From the NCBI RefSeq assembly GCF_024346755.1, contig NZ_AP024861.1, positions 248,001 to 312,000 on the forward strand: a stretch of 64,000 nt of DNA. The letters run 5' to 3'. This document shows, piece by piece, positions 26,285 through 34,753 of this stretch. This DNA is from Vibrio aerogenes. Its GTDB lineage: Bacteria; Pseudomonadota; Gammaproteobacteria; Enterobacterales; Vibrionaceae. Positions within the stretch are counted from its first letter, which is position 1. Every line of letters begins with the position of its first letter. The translations under genes were made by a program, and so were the position numbers. The notes beneath the pieces are model-generated. The model was not told the DNA's origin. It did not search any database and was given only the letters and a program-made list of their open reading frames with translations.

Positions 26285-27628
26285 ATGAATAAAAATGTAA
26301 TGGCTTTGTTCGCTGGTTTGGCTTTACCGGCAGGTATGGTGTTGTCTGGATATGCAAACGCGACGTCTAGTGCGAAGATTATCAATGGTGTCGAGGCTGA
26401 TAAAGATAGCTGGCCTTATATGACAGCTTTAATTGATAAAAGTAAATTGAATGCTTTTCAAGGGCAGTTTTGTGGTGGGACGTTTCTTGGTGGCCGTTAT
26501 ATTTTAACTGCCTCGCATTGTGTTTCGGACATCGTGAAGTCGAATACGATTAATGTGTATGCTTCTGTCGGGGTCCATGATCTGAATAATGTGGATACAG
26601 AAGGGCAAAAAGCCGAGATTCAAAATATCTACATGCATGAGGACTACTATGCCAGCTCTATCGAAATTCACAACGATATTGCAATTATTGAGCTGGCAGA
26701 AGAAATCACTGCAAGTCATGTTGAATTATCCGATGACACACTGACAAACTCATTGATCACAGGAAATACTTTGACTGCGGCAGGATGGGGACAACAATCT
26801 GCAACGGAGAATCTGTTCTCTTCAAAACTGTATCAGGTTGATATTCCTTATACTGATCGCAGTACTTGTCAGAATGTCGGCGGTGTCTATGCAACTGTCG
26901 GTGATGATGCGATTTGTGCCGGTTATGCTGAGGGTGGGAAAGATGTTTGTCATGGCGATAGCGGCGGCCCCTTATTTTATAATGACAATGGTACTTTCAA
27001 ACAGGTTGGTATTGTGAGTTGGGGCACGACATGCGCGGATGAAAATGCTTATTCCGTTTACTCTGATGTAGCTTACTTCAGTGACTGGATTGCTGCGAAA
27101 ACAAGTGGTGTCAGTTACAAGCAACGGATCAATTCAGATGCAACGACACAAAATGTTCAGATTGCTCTTCCGGTGACAAATTATGGAACAGAAGCTTTTG
27201 ATGTGAAGAGCGTGTTTGCTATACCGGCTGTGTCTATTGTAAGCCACACTTGTAATGATACGCTGGGCGAAGGAGAAAGCTGCCAGGTTACCATTAATGT
27301 GGACAGAAAAGCTGCTGGTTTCCTGACTTCAGAGACGGATACTGAGATTCCTGTAAGTTTGAGGACAAACCATACATTGGCATCTGAATTAAAGATGACA
27401 TTGCACTTCAATAATGCATATGTAGCGGATGTATCTTCTTCAGATGATACAACGAGTTCAGATGATTCAGCATCCTCTGATGATTCAACATCGGCTTCTG
27501 GTTCTGCACAATCTTCCGGCTCAACAGCCACATCAGGAAGCTCTTCATCCGGTGGTTCAGGTGGAGCATCATTCGGTTTAGTTTTTTTAGCGATGCTAGG
27601 CTGTTTTTTCAGACGACGCTACCTATAA
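26285..27628 (+). CDS. Secreted trypsin-like serine protease with GlyGly-CTERM, copy 1
   Basis: A 447-residue S1-family protease like the V. cholerae VesA/VesB/VesC group. Signal peptide at residues 1-27; mature start IINGVEA; catalytic His78 (TASHC), Asp131 (HNDIAIIEL) and Ser226 (GDSGGP). Asp220, six residues before the Ser, fills the S1 pocket and predicts cleavage after Arg/Lys. A beta-sandwich-like domain follows (about 275-380), then a Ser/Asp/Thr linker and a GlyGly-CTERM tail: GGSGGAS, a hydrophobic stretch and FFRRRYL. Proteins with this tail leave through type II secretion and are processed by rhombosortase. The residue before the GDSGGP motif is His where Gln is usual. Confidence 0.93.
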   Translation: MNKNVMALFAGLALPAGMVLSGYANATSSAKIINGVEADKDSWPYMTALIDKSKLNAFQGQFCGGTFLGGRYILTASHCVSDIVKSNTINVYASVGVHDLNNVDTEGQKAEIQNIYMHEDYYASSIEIHNDIAIIELAEEITASHVELSDDTLTNSLITGNTLTAAGWGQQSATENLFSSKLYQVDIPYTDRSTCQNVGGVYATVGDDAICAGYAEGGKDVCHGDSGGPLFYNDNGTFKQVGIVSWGTTCADENAYSVYSDVAYFSDWIAAKTSGVSYKQRINSDATTQNVQIALPVTNYGTEAFDVKSVFAIPAVSIVSHTCNDTLGEGESCQVTINVDRKAAGFLTSETDTEIPVSLRTNHTLASELKMTLHFNNAYVADVSSSDDTTSSDDSASSDDSTSASGSAQSSGSTATSGSSSSGGSGGASFGLVFLAMLGCFFRRRYL

Positions 27629-27678
27629 TCTTTTGTTGATTAAGTAAAAACGTAGTCTGAACTCATTTGTTCACATTA

Positions 27679-27709
27679 AGCCATGTGCTATTCAGCAGAT
27701 GGCTTTTTT
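27679..27709 (+). terminator. Terminator of the first protease gene
   Basis: Stem AGCCAT-G-TGCT / AGCA-G-ATGGCT with loop ATTC, followed by six T's. The two protease genes are therefore probably separate units. Confidence 0.85.
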
Positions 27710-27854
27710 ATTGTATTGTCAATTAAAATTGATCTGGTCATCGTCGGGAATTAAATTAATCTCATATACTTTTTATTAATAAAGGCTTATAAAGAATTAA
27801 GCAGGTTGATACTTTTTTAATTCGTGTTTTGTTTAAGCAGTGGAAGTTTGTGAT

Positions 27855-29213
27855 ATGAAAAAAAACAGAGTAACACTTTGGGTTGGTTTGGCTTTGCCCG
27901 TTGGTTTGGCTTTATCAGGATATGTTGGGGCATCATCGGAGAATACGGCCCGCATTATCAATGGGACGCAGTCCGCTGAAGGGGACTGGCCATTTATGAC
28001 CGCCATGGTTTATAAAAACTCAGACGTTTATAACGGTCAGTTTTGTGGTGCTACTTTCCTTGGTGGCCGGTATGTATTAACGGCTTCTCACTGTGTTGCT
28101 GACCTGGTGACATCCAACACCTATCAGGCCGATGCGATTATCGGGATTTATGATTTAAGTAATGACGATGAAGGGCAGCGGGTTGAGATTCAGAATATCT
28201 ACATGCATGAAGACTACAAATCGTCACCACCGCAAAATGATGTTGCGATTCTTGAGCTGACTCAGGAAGTAACTGAAACCAATGTAGAACTGACAACATC
28301 AACGCTAACGGATTCTCTCTCTGCCGGAGACTCGTTGACTGTGATGGGGTGGGGGAATCAGTCGACGACATCGGGTGTTTTTCCTCACCAGTTATATCAG
28401 GTCGATGTGCCTTATGTTGATCGCAGTACCTGTCAGAACCTGGGTGGCAAATATAGCTATGTTGGAGATGATGCAATTTGTGCTGGTCTGGAAGAAGGTG
28501 GTAAAGATTCATGTCAGGGCGATAGTGGTGGTCCGATTGTGTATAACGATAACGGCACTTATAAACAGGTTGGTATCGTGAGTTGGGGGATTGGTTGCGC
28601 ACAGCCAAATGCTTATGGCGTTTATACCAATATTGCCTATTTTTCTGACTGGATTGCAGCGAAAACCAGTGGTGTGAGTTACCGGCAGCGGATTAATTCC
28701 TCATCTACGGAACAAAATGTCCAGATTGATATCCCATTGGCGAACTACGGCTCTGAAATTTTTGATGTGACTAATTTTGAATTACCAACAGGCGTGACGA
28801 TTGCGAATAATAGTTGTTCTTCTGCTTTGAATCAGGGAGAGAGCTGTACAGTTACAGTCAATATCGACAGAAAAACCGCTGGTTTCACCACAACACAGAC
28901 TGGTACATCATTGACGCTGAATATTTTAACAGATCAGTCGAAAGCTTCTGAACTTCAAATTGAAGCTTTCTTTAGCAGTGGTTATACAGAAGATGCTTCA
29001 TCGTCTGATGATTCGGGCTCATCGGATGATTCCGGTTCATCTGACAGTTCTGATTCATCTGATAGCTCATCAACCTCAACAAGCACTTCGGGCAGCAGCT
29101 CTTCCGGTTCGGGTGGTGCATCATTGGGTTTGATGATGATGGCGATGTTTGGGCTGATGTTCAGACGCAGACAAACAAAACAGGATGACAGCAAAGCCGC
29201 CAGATGGTTGTAA
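27855..29213 (+). CDS. Secreted trypsin-like serine protease with GlyGly-CTERM, copy 2
   Basis: A 452-residue paralogue of the preceding protease, aligned along the whole length. Start at the ATG at 27855, after GGAAG; an in-frame GTG at 27840 adds five residues. Signal peptide to about residue 26, mature start IINGTQS, catalytic His79, Asp129, Ser224, with Asp218 in the S1 pocket. The linker before the C-terminal tail is almost only Ser and Asp (SSDDSGSSDDSGSSDSS), then a GlyGly-CTERM segment SGSGGASLGL, membrane stretch and MFRRR; here an extra 13-residue tail follows. The two genes arose by tandem duplication and have since diverged. Confidence 0.93.
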   Translation: MKKNRVTLWVGLALPVGLALSGYVGASSENTARIINGTQSAEGDWPFMTAMVYKNSDVYNGQFCGATFLGGRYVLTASHCVADLVTSNTYQADAIIGIYDLSNDDEGQRVEIQNIYMHEDYKSSPPQNDVAILELTQEVTETNVELTTSTLTDSLSAGDSLTVMGWGNQSTTSGVFPHQLYQVDVPYVDRSTCQNLGGKYSYVGDDAICAGLEEGGKDSCQGDSGGPIVYNDNGTYKQVGIVSWGIGCAQPNAYGVYTNIAYFSDWIAAKTSGVSYRQRINSSSTEQNVQIDIPLANYGSEIFDVTNFELPTGVTIANNSCSSALNQGESCTVTVNIDRKTAGFTTTQTGTSLTLNILTDQSKASELQIEAFFSSGYTEDASSSDDSGSSDDSGSSDSSDSSDSSSTSTSTSGSSSSGSGGASLGLMMMAMFGLMFRRRQTKQDDSKAARWL

Positions 29214-29288
29214 TACTATTCTAAGTCATTTTCTGATCTGGATATATCTGGTTCCGCAAACCGCTCAAGCCATCCATGGGCGCTTTAA

Positions 29289-29308
29289 CAAGGGCATCCA
29301 TGCCCTTG
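29289..29308. repeat. Perfect palindrome downstream of protease 2
   Basis: Nine-base arms CAAGGGCAT and ATGCCCTTG around CC. No T-tract follows on either strand, so it is not a normal terminator. A second hairpin with T's (29399-29426) lies further on. Confidence 0.75.
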
Positions 29309-29398
29309 TATGTTTGCTCCACCAGACACATCCAGATGATCAGTTTATTTCCAGATTGGTATAACCTGTTCACCGAAAAAGAAGTTTATTGACTGAAA

Positions 29399-29426
29399 GA
29401 AGCCACCCGCAACAGGTGGCTTCTTT
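29399..29426 (+). terminator. Terminator of the second protease gene
   Basis: A 9-bp perfect stem GAAGCCACC / GGTGGCTTC with a 7-base loop, followed by TTTG. It lies in the spacer between protease 2 and the convergent GH3 gene. Confidence 0.75.
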
Positions 29427-29460
29427 GTCAATCAGAATATATCCTGTGATGAGGATGAGC

Positions 29461-31428
29461 TTACCGCTGACCACATCCGGTTGGTTGTGAATCCTGAGAT
29501 AAGGGGCCAACGGTTTGATCATCGCTGGTATTCAGGCCGTAGCCATAAGGAAACAGAGGATGGTTGTGATCGCCCCGGTTACTGATCTGACACTCATTCT
29601 CCGGCCAGCTATATGATAATTTGCCGGTGAAGTCGAAATCACCAAACAGAACATCAGCAATCCCATTGCCTTCAGTGCCTGGTAACCATGCGGCAACAAA
29701 TGCATCTGATTTGTTGATTTCAGGGTTCATCCATAGTGGACGTCCGCCAACGTAAACAGTGACAACGGGTACATCCGGTGCATTCTGTTTGAGCGTAGCC
29801 AGAAGCGCTGCATCCTGCGGATAGTGTTTTGAGAAAGATAGTGTATCATCCGGTTTAATATCGCCCTGGCCTTCTGCATAAGGGGTTTCACCGATGACTG
29901 CAATAATCACATCATATGCGTCACTGGCTTTTGCGCCATCTTCGCTGAATGTGATCTGTCCCCGGTCACTGACCGCATCTTTTAACCCCTTCAGAATTGA
30001 TGTCGCATACGGAAAGTCAGCATTTGTATTGCCGGTTCCCTGCCAGGTGATTGACCAGCCACCAGTTTGGTTGCTGATATTATCTGCCGTTTTACCCGTG
30101 ACCAAAATATTTGCAGATTTATCGATTGGCAGAACATGGTGATTATTTTTCAGAAGTACCAGAGATTTCCGGACCGCTTCTCTGGCCAGATCCCGTAGTG
30201 ATTGATTCTGAAGTTTTGCCGTTTTACCTGCTCCCAAACGTTTTGATGGCATCGGTTTATCAAACAAACCTGCGCGCATTTTTACCCGCAGAATACGCTT
30301 CACAGCATCATCAATCCGGCTCATCGGAATCGTCCCATCCTGCACATCTTTGATGGTGTTGGCGATGAAATCCGGCCATTTTTTCTCCGCAATCATCACC
30401 ATATCAATACCGGCATTGATGGCTTGCGGGCAGTGGAAGTTCGTACATCCGGGAATCTGGCCAATGGCATTCCAGTCTGAAACGACAAAGCCATCAAAAT
30501 TCATTTGCTCTTTCAGTATTTGAGTCAGTAAGTACTCATTTCCATGCATTTTGTCACCTTTCCAGCTGCTGTAGGATGCCATCACGGTTTGTGCACCAGC
30601 CTGAAGCGCTGAGTAGTAACCTTGTGCATGGATATTGATAAGATCGTGCTCGCTGCTCAGGTTATTTCCCTGATCGGTGCCCTGATAGGTGCCGCCATCA
30701 CCGAGATAATGTTTCGCGGTTGCTATGACATGGTTTTGATCAAAATTCCCCTGAATACCGCGGACCATGGCATCACCATAACGGAAGACAATCTCCGGAT
30801 CTTCTGAGTAACCTTCGTAAGTTCTTCCCCAGCGATCATCCCGGACGACAGCCAGTGTCGGCGCAAATGTCCAGTCTAATCCTGTGGTTGTGACCTGTGA
30901 TGCAGTTGCACGGCCAATGCGTTCCATCATGGCCGGATCGTGTGCAGCGCCTAAACCGATATTATGCGGAAAAAGGACCGAACCTTTGACATTTCCATAG
31001 CCATGCACAGCATCGGTCCCCCAAATGACCGGAATGGCTGCATGACCGTCAGATGTATCCATAGAGGCTTGCCAGTAACTGTCTGCCAGTGTGAGCCACT
31101 CATTCACGGTTGCATTTTTGTTATTGTCTGGCCAGTCGTTCCCGCCATTCAGTACTGAGCCGATATGATATTGAATGATATCTTCCGGCGTGGTGTTCAT
31201 GATGGTTGGTTGTGTCATCTGGCCGATTTTTTCTTCCAGAGACATGGTTTTCAGAATTTTTTCAATCGCCTGCTCAATTTCGGATGTTTTTTTGATGCCG
31301 TTTTTGAGCGCAGGCCATTCTGTGTGATTTGTTCTGAAATCGGTATTTTTATCCGGGTAGTTTGCGACAGCACAGCCTGTGGTGAGCAAAAAAGCGCTCG
31401 AAATGGCTAAGAATTTATGAATTGACAT
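29461..31428 (-). CDS. GH3 family exo-beta-glucosidase (glucan 1,4-beta-glucosidase type), lipoprotein
   Basis: A 655-residue glycoside hydrolase family 3 protein with a lipoprotein-type signal (LLTTGC, Cys about residue 19), so probably periplasmic or outer-membrane anchored. The first domain has WGTDAVHGYGN, FAPTLAVVRDDRWGRTYEGYSEDP, KHYLGDGGT and the nucleophile region FVVSDWNAIG (Asp in SDW). The second domain has VLLKNNHHVLPI and GTEGNGIADVLFGD, and the end LFPYGYGL is typical. It resembles barley-type and bacterial glucan exohydrolases that release glucose from beta-glucans or cello-oligosaccharides. Many marine bacterial relatives carry about 200 further residues that are absent here. 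It is transcribed alone. Confidence 0.9.
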   Translation of the reverse strand: MSIHKFLAISSAFLLTTGCAVANYPDKNTDFRTNHTEWPALKNGIKKTSEIEQAIEKILKTMSLEEKIGQMTQPTIMNTTPEDIIQYHIGSVLNGGNDWPDNNKNATVNEWLTLADSYWQASMDTSDGHAAIPVIWGTDAVHGYGNVKGSVLFPHNIGLGAAHDPAMMERIGRATASQVTTTGLDWTFAPTLAVVRDDRWGRTYEGYSEDPEIVFRYGDAMVRGIQGNFDQNHVIATAKHYLGDGGTYQGTDQGNNLSSEHDLINIHAQGYYSALQAGAQTVMASYSSWKGDKMHGNEYLLTQILKEQMNFDGFVVSDWNAIGQIPGCTNFHCPQAINAGIDMVMIAEKKWPDFIANTIKDVQDGTIPMSRIDDAVKRILRVKMRAGLFDKPMPSKRLGAGKTAKLQNQSLRDLAREAVRKSLVLLKNNHHVLPIDKSANILVTGKTADNISNQTGGWSITWQGTGNTNADFPYATSILKGLKDAVSDRGQITFSEDGAKASDAYDVIIAVIGETPYAEGQGDIKPDDTLSFSKHYPQDAALLATLKQNAPDVPVVTVYVGGRPLWMNPEINKSDAFVAAWLPGTEGNGIADVLFGDFDFTGKLSYSWPENECQISNRGDHNHPLFPYGYGLNTSDDQTVGPLSQDSQPTGCGQR

Positions 31429-31897
31429 TGTTTGTACCTGTACGTTGTTATGTTTTTATTTTGTTATACCGGAATGGCGAAGAGGCTCGTATCCACTCAA
31501 CAGACATCTCATTCAACAGACATCTTCAGATTTGGCATCTCACGATTGATCATGAGTCAAACCTGTGTCTGGCTGGCGGATATTTCCGGCTGAATTCTGG
31601 CTATCTGTAGCTGTTGCCATTCCGGTTATCCGGTGATGGATAAAACGCGTGTTGTTCTGCGAGATTGCATCGTGTTCACTTCGGGGCAAATCCCTGATGG
31701 ATTGAACAACACGCGAGGCCATGATTAAAAAGCAAAAACTGGTGCGCATCCAGTGGATTGCTATAATATGTGAAATCAGTCCCATATATTTTTGAGATGA
31801 GCTTTCAGAGAGATATGGAAGATCTTTTTCGTTGAGAAGCCTTATCAGACACTGTAAGGTGATTGAATTATCAGCCTGAAACAGAAGGAAAAATTTC
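31429..31897 (+). other. Intergenic region between the GH3 and GST genes
   Basis: About 470 bases separating divergent genes. It holds a 13-base direct repeat (31497-31509 and 31513-31525) and otherwise no supported gene; a minus-strand frame at 31540-31899 has no family likeness or ribosome site. Confidence 0.5.
31497..31525. repeat. Direct repeat of TCAACAGACATCT, 16-base period
   Basis: Two exact 13-base copies, starts 16 bases apart, 69 bases before the GH3 start. Possible tandem operator; no known regulator is recognised. Confidence 0.6.
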
Positions 31898-32542
31898 ATG
31901 ATTCAAGTTCACCATCTGGAAAAATCACGTTCAAACCGGATTGTTTGGCTGCTGGAGGAATTAGGGGCAGAGTATCAGGTTGTAACCTATCACCGCGACC
32001 CGAAATCATATGGCGCACCGGCTGAATTAAAAAAAGTCTACCCTCTTGGGGTCTCTCCGGTCATTACAGATGGGGAAGTGACGGTTGCTGAATCAGGCGC
32101 GATTATTGAGTATTTGCTGGATCATTATGATCCGGAACAACGATACAGGCCGGCGGCTGGTCAGTCATTACTTGATTACCGGTACTGGATGCATTTTGCT
32201 GAAGGTTCATTGATGCCCTTTTTGGTGATGCAGCTGATATTAAGCAAGTCAAAGAAACGTGTACCATTTTTCATCCGGCCAGTGATTGGTAAATTTGTCG
32301 ATGCTTTATATGAGAAAGTTGTGTTGCCGCGTTTAACGCCACAACTTCAGCTCATTGATGATTTTCTTGCTGTGAATCATTGGTTTGCGGGGGAGCATCT
32401 CAGCGGGGCTGATTTTCAAATGTTTCTTTCTTTGCAACTGGCAGCAATGCAGGCTGATATTTCTTCATACACTCATATTCAGCGTTATATGCAGGAAGTC
32501 AAAGGATTACAAAGTTATCAACGCGCTGAAAAACAGTTTTGA
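31898..32542 (+). CDS. Glutathione S-transferase family protein
   Basis: A 214-residue GST-fold protein. The N-terminal thioredoxin-like part contains SRSNRIVWLLEELGAEYQV and the glutathione-binding GVSPVITDGEVTVAESGAI (cis-Pro in SPV and the ES pair). The C-terminal helical domain contains WFAGEHLSGADFQM. This resembles proteobacterial GSTs related to fungal GTT1 proteins. The likely catalytic residue is Ser10 or Ser12. Substrate cannot be predicted. AAGGA precedes the ATG at good spacing, and a strong terminator follows. Confidence 0.88.
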   Translation: MIQVHHLEKSRSNRIVWLLEELGAEYQVVTYHRDPKSYGAPAELKKVYPLGVSPVITDGEVTVAESGAIIEYLLDHYDPEQRYRPAAGQSLLDYRYWMHFAEGSLMPFLVMQLILSKSKKRVPFFIRPVIGKFVDALYEKVVLPRLTPQLQLIDDFLAVNHWFAGEHLSGADFQMFLSLQLAAMQADISSYTHIQRYMQEVKGLQSYQRAEKQF

Positions 32543-32562
32543 TGCAGTATGCTTTACTGACA

Positions 32563-32591
32563 AAAACCGGATGAATGACTCATCCGGTTTT
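32563..32591. terminator. Bidirectional terminator between the GST and malic enzyme genes
   Basis: A 12-bp perfect stem AAAACCGGATGA / TCATCCGGTTTT with loop ATGAC. A and T runs on both sides serve the two convergent genes. Confidence 0.9.
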
Positions 32592-32628
32592 ATCTGTTGT
32601 GTTTGATCGTGCCTGAGCGCTGCCTGCT

Positions 32629-33906
32629 CTAGTCGTTCATATAATTTTCAGGCATCTCAATCCGGGCAACACCAGAGTCAACGGCTGCCTGAGCGACGGC
32701 TTTCGCAACTCGTGGCAGCAAACGCGGATCCATTGGTTTCGGAATGATGTATTCCGGGCCAAAAGCAAGATTGTCTGCACCGGCTGCTTTCAGAACTTCT
32801 GCAGGAACAGGCTCTTTTGCCAGCTGGCGAATTGCTTCAATGGCTGCAATTTTCATTTCATCGTTGATTTCACTGGCGCGGACATCCAGAGCACCCCGGA
32901 AAATAAACGGGAAACACAGGACATTATTGACCTGGTTTGGATAGTCAGATCGTCCGGTTCCCATGATCAGATCTTGACGAACCTGATGGGCAGTTTCTGG
33001 TTTGATTTCCGGGTCCGGGTTTGAACAGGCAAAAACAACGGGTTTATCAGCCATCAGCTTCAAAGTTTCTGCCGGAAGCAGATTCGGACCAGAGACCCCC
33101 AGGAACAGATCGGCACCGGCAATCACATCTTCGAGTGTTCTTTTATCTGTGTTGCTGGCGAAGCGCTGTTTATATTCATTCAGGTCATCACGACGGGTGT
33201 GAATCACGCCTTTGCGGTCAAGCATGTAGATTTTTTCACGCATGGCACCGCACTTAATTAGCAGTTCCATACAGGCAACCGCCGCTGCTCCGGCACCAAG
33301 ACAGACGATGGTACATTCCTTCAGATCTTTACCCTGAAGTTCAATGGCATTCAGCATTCCCGCTGCAGTAACGATTGCTGTGCCGTGTTGATCATCATGG
33401 AAAACCGGGATATCACATTTTTCAATCAGACGTTTTTCTATCTCAAAGCAGTCAGGGGCTTTGATATCTTCAAGATTAATTCCGCCAAATGTGTCAGCAA
33501 TATTTGCGACAGTGTCTACAAACTCATCAATTGTCCGGTGTTTCACTTCAATATCAATCGAATCAAGGCCGGCAAAACGTTTAAACAGTAAGGCCTTCCC
33601 TTCCATGACAGGTTTTGATGCCATTGGTCCTAAATTGCCTAAGCCTAAAATCGCTGTCCCGTTTGAAATAACAGCAACGGTGTTTCCTTTCGCTGTATAT
33701 TTGTAAATGTTGTCCACGTTTTGGGCGATTTCACGAACAGGTTCCGCAACACCCGGGCTATATGCCAGTGCCAGATCTTCGGCTGAATCTGCCGGTTTGG
33801 TCAGGGCGATTTCAATTTTACCGGCTGTTGGGGTTGCGTGGTATGCCAGCGCTTTCTGGCGAAGAATTTCTTCCGGAGTTAAATTTTGACTGTTGTCTTC
33901 AGACAT
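32629..33906 (-). CDS. NAD(P)-dependent malic enzyme, short form
   Basis: A 425-residue oxaloacetate-decarboxylating malate dehydrogenase forming pyruvate and CO2 from malate. Family signatures: LALAYSPGVAEPVREI, NLGPMASKPVMEGKALLFK (catalytic Lys), DIPVFHDDQHGTAIVTAAG (metal-binding Asp pair), NAD(P) motif VCLGAGAAAVACMELL and FACSNPDPEI. It matches the N-terminal half of E. coli MaeB (759 residues) but has no phosphotransacetylase-like domain, as is usual for the Vibrio gene beside rpmE. Cofactor preference is not clear from sequence. Confidence 0.93.
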   Translation of the reverse strand: MSEDNSQNLTPEEILRQKALAYHATPTAGKIEIALTKPADSAEDLALAYSPGVAEPVREIAQNVDNIYKYTAKGNTVAVISNGTAILGLGNLGPMASKPVMEGKALLFKRFAGLDSIDIEVKHRTIDEFVDTVANIADTFGGINLEDIKAPDCFEIEKRLIEKCDIPVFHDDQHGTAIVTAAGMLNAIELQGKDLKECTIVCLGAGAAAVACMELLIKCGAMREKIYMLDRKGVIHTRRDDLNEYKQRFASNTDKRTLEDVIAGADLFLGVSGPNLLPAETLKLMADKPVVFACSNPDPEIKPETAHQVRQDLIMGTGRSDYPNQVNNVLCFPFIFRGALDVRASEINDEMKIAAIEAIRQLAKEPVPAEVLKAAGADNLAFGPEYIIPKPMDPRLLPRVAKAVAQAAVDSGVARIEMPENYMND

Positions 33907-34149
33907 AAGTGTTGAGTCTCATTGTTATTTTATACCGATTCTGCTCACCGGATAGTGAGCATGTTCATCCGACATCTGTTGATATGATTCAGAAATACAT
34001 CAGCAGAATATCTGCTTGTATGAACAGAGCTGTTAGTTTAATCGATGTCTGAGAAAGTGAATAGGGCTGTGATACTTTCGTAAGTAAATTTTGTTGCAAT
34101 TATGAGCGGTTTTGACAGGTTGGCAGAGCATAGTGAGGAGAAAGATCCG

Positions 34150-34176
34150 AAAAAGAAAGGGACGCAGAAGCGTCCC
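34150..34176 (-). terminator. rpmE terminator
   Basis: On the minus strand: GGGACGC-TTCT-GCGTCCC, a 7-bp perfect stem, followed by TTTCTTTTT. Confidence 0.88.
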
Positions 34177-34202
34177 TCAGAAATTCAGCTGTAATCAACC
34201 GA

Positions 34203-34421
34203 TTACTTCTTGCTTGACAAGCTGCCGAAACGCTTGTTGAAGCGATCTACACGGCCGCCTGTATCAACGATACGCTGTTTACCAGTGTAGAATGGGTGAC
34301 ATTTGTCACATACGTCAAGGTGAAGTGATTCTTTGCTCATTGATGATTTAAAAACGAATGAGTTGCCGCAAGAGCAAGTTGCATTCACTTCTTTATATTC
34401 TGGGTGGATACCAGTTTTCAT
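34203..34421 (-). CDS. rpmE: 50S ribosomal protein bL31
   Basis: A 72-residue bL31 that bridges the ribosomal subunits. It is the zinc-binding (C+) form: Cys16 and Cys18 in ATCSCGNSF and Cys37/Cys40 in [29 protein letters not shown] is the family signature. GAGG precedes the ATG. The C+ form is normally used under zinc sufficiency, with a zinc-free paralogue elsewhere. It is divergent from priA. Confidence 0.96.
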   Translation of the reverse strand: MKTGIHPEYKEVNATCSCGNSFVFKSSMSKESLHLDVCDKCHPFYTGKQRIVDTGGRVDRFNKRFGSLSSKK

Positions 34422-34753
34422 GGGAGAACCTCAATATCAGGCCGTGTCGCTATCCGGTGCTTTGCCGGACACCACACGTATAGTTAGTAACATCATTATC
34501 AGGCCGGTGAAACCAACCCGATCTCTAAGGCGCGATATATTAAAGAATACTGCTGTCAGGATCAATCACTTTTGCTGTTATTTTCACCATGATTTTTACA
34601 TTAAAAATATTTGTTCCTTACAATTCTGGCGTATGACCGACTTTGGGAGTGATACAGACGGGTTCTTGGTTTCTTCCTGTGTCGCAGAGTCGTATTTCCC
34701 GGACGGTTCGATTAGACTGTTGCCATGAATTAAGTTCACCTGACTTTTGTTGT
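34422..34753. other. Divergent rpmE/priA promoter region
   Basis: About 330 bases. Near rpmE the minus strand can fold as GTGTC-CGG…CCG…GACAC (34446-34471), a possible leader hairpin; bL31 autoregulation through the rpmE leader is reported in E. coli. No gene is supported in the rest. Confidence 0.4.

Noticed and set aside
31540-31899. Minus-strand 119-codon frame before the GST gene
   Set aside because: No family likeness, poor start context, mixed composition; probably chance.
34643-34753. N-terminal extension of PriA
   Set aside because: The extra 37 residues do not resemble PriA; the family start MHPSIARVALP is at 34754.
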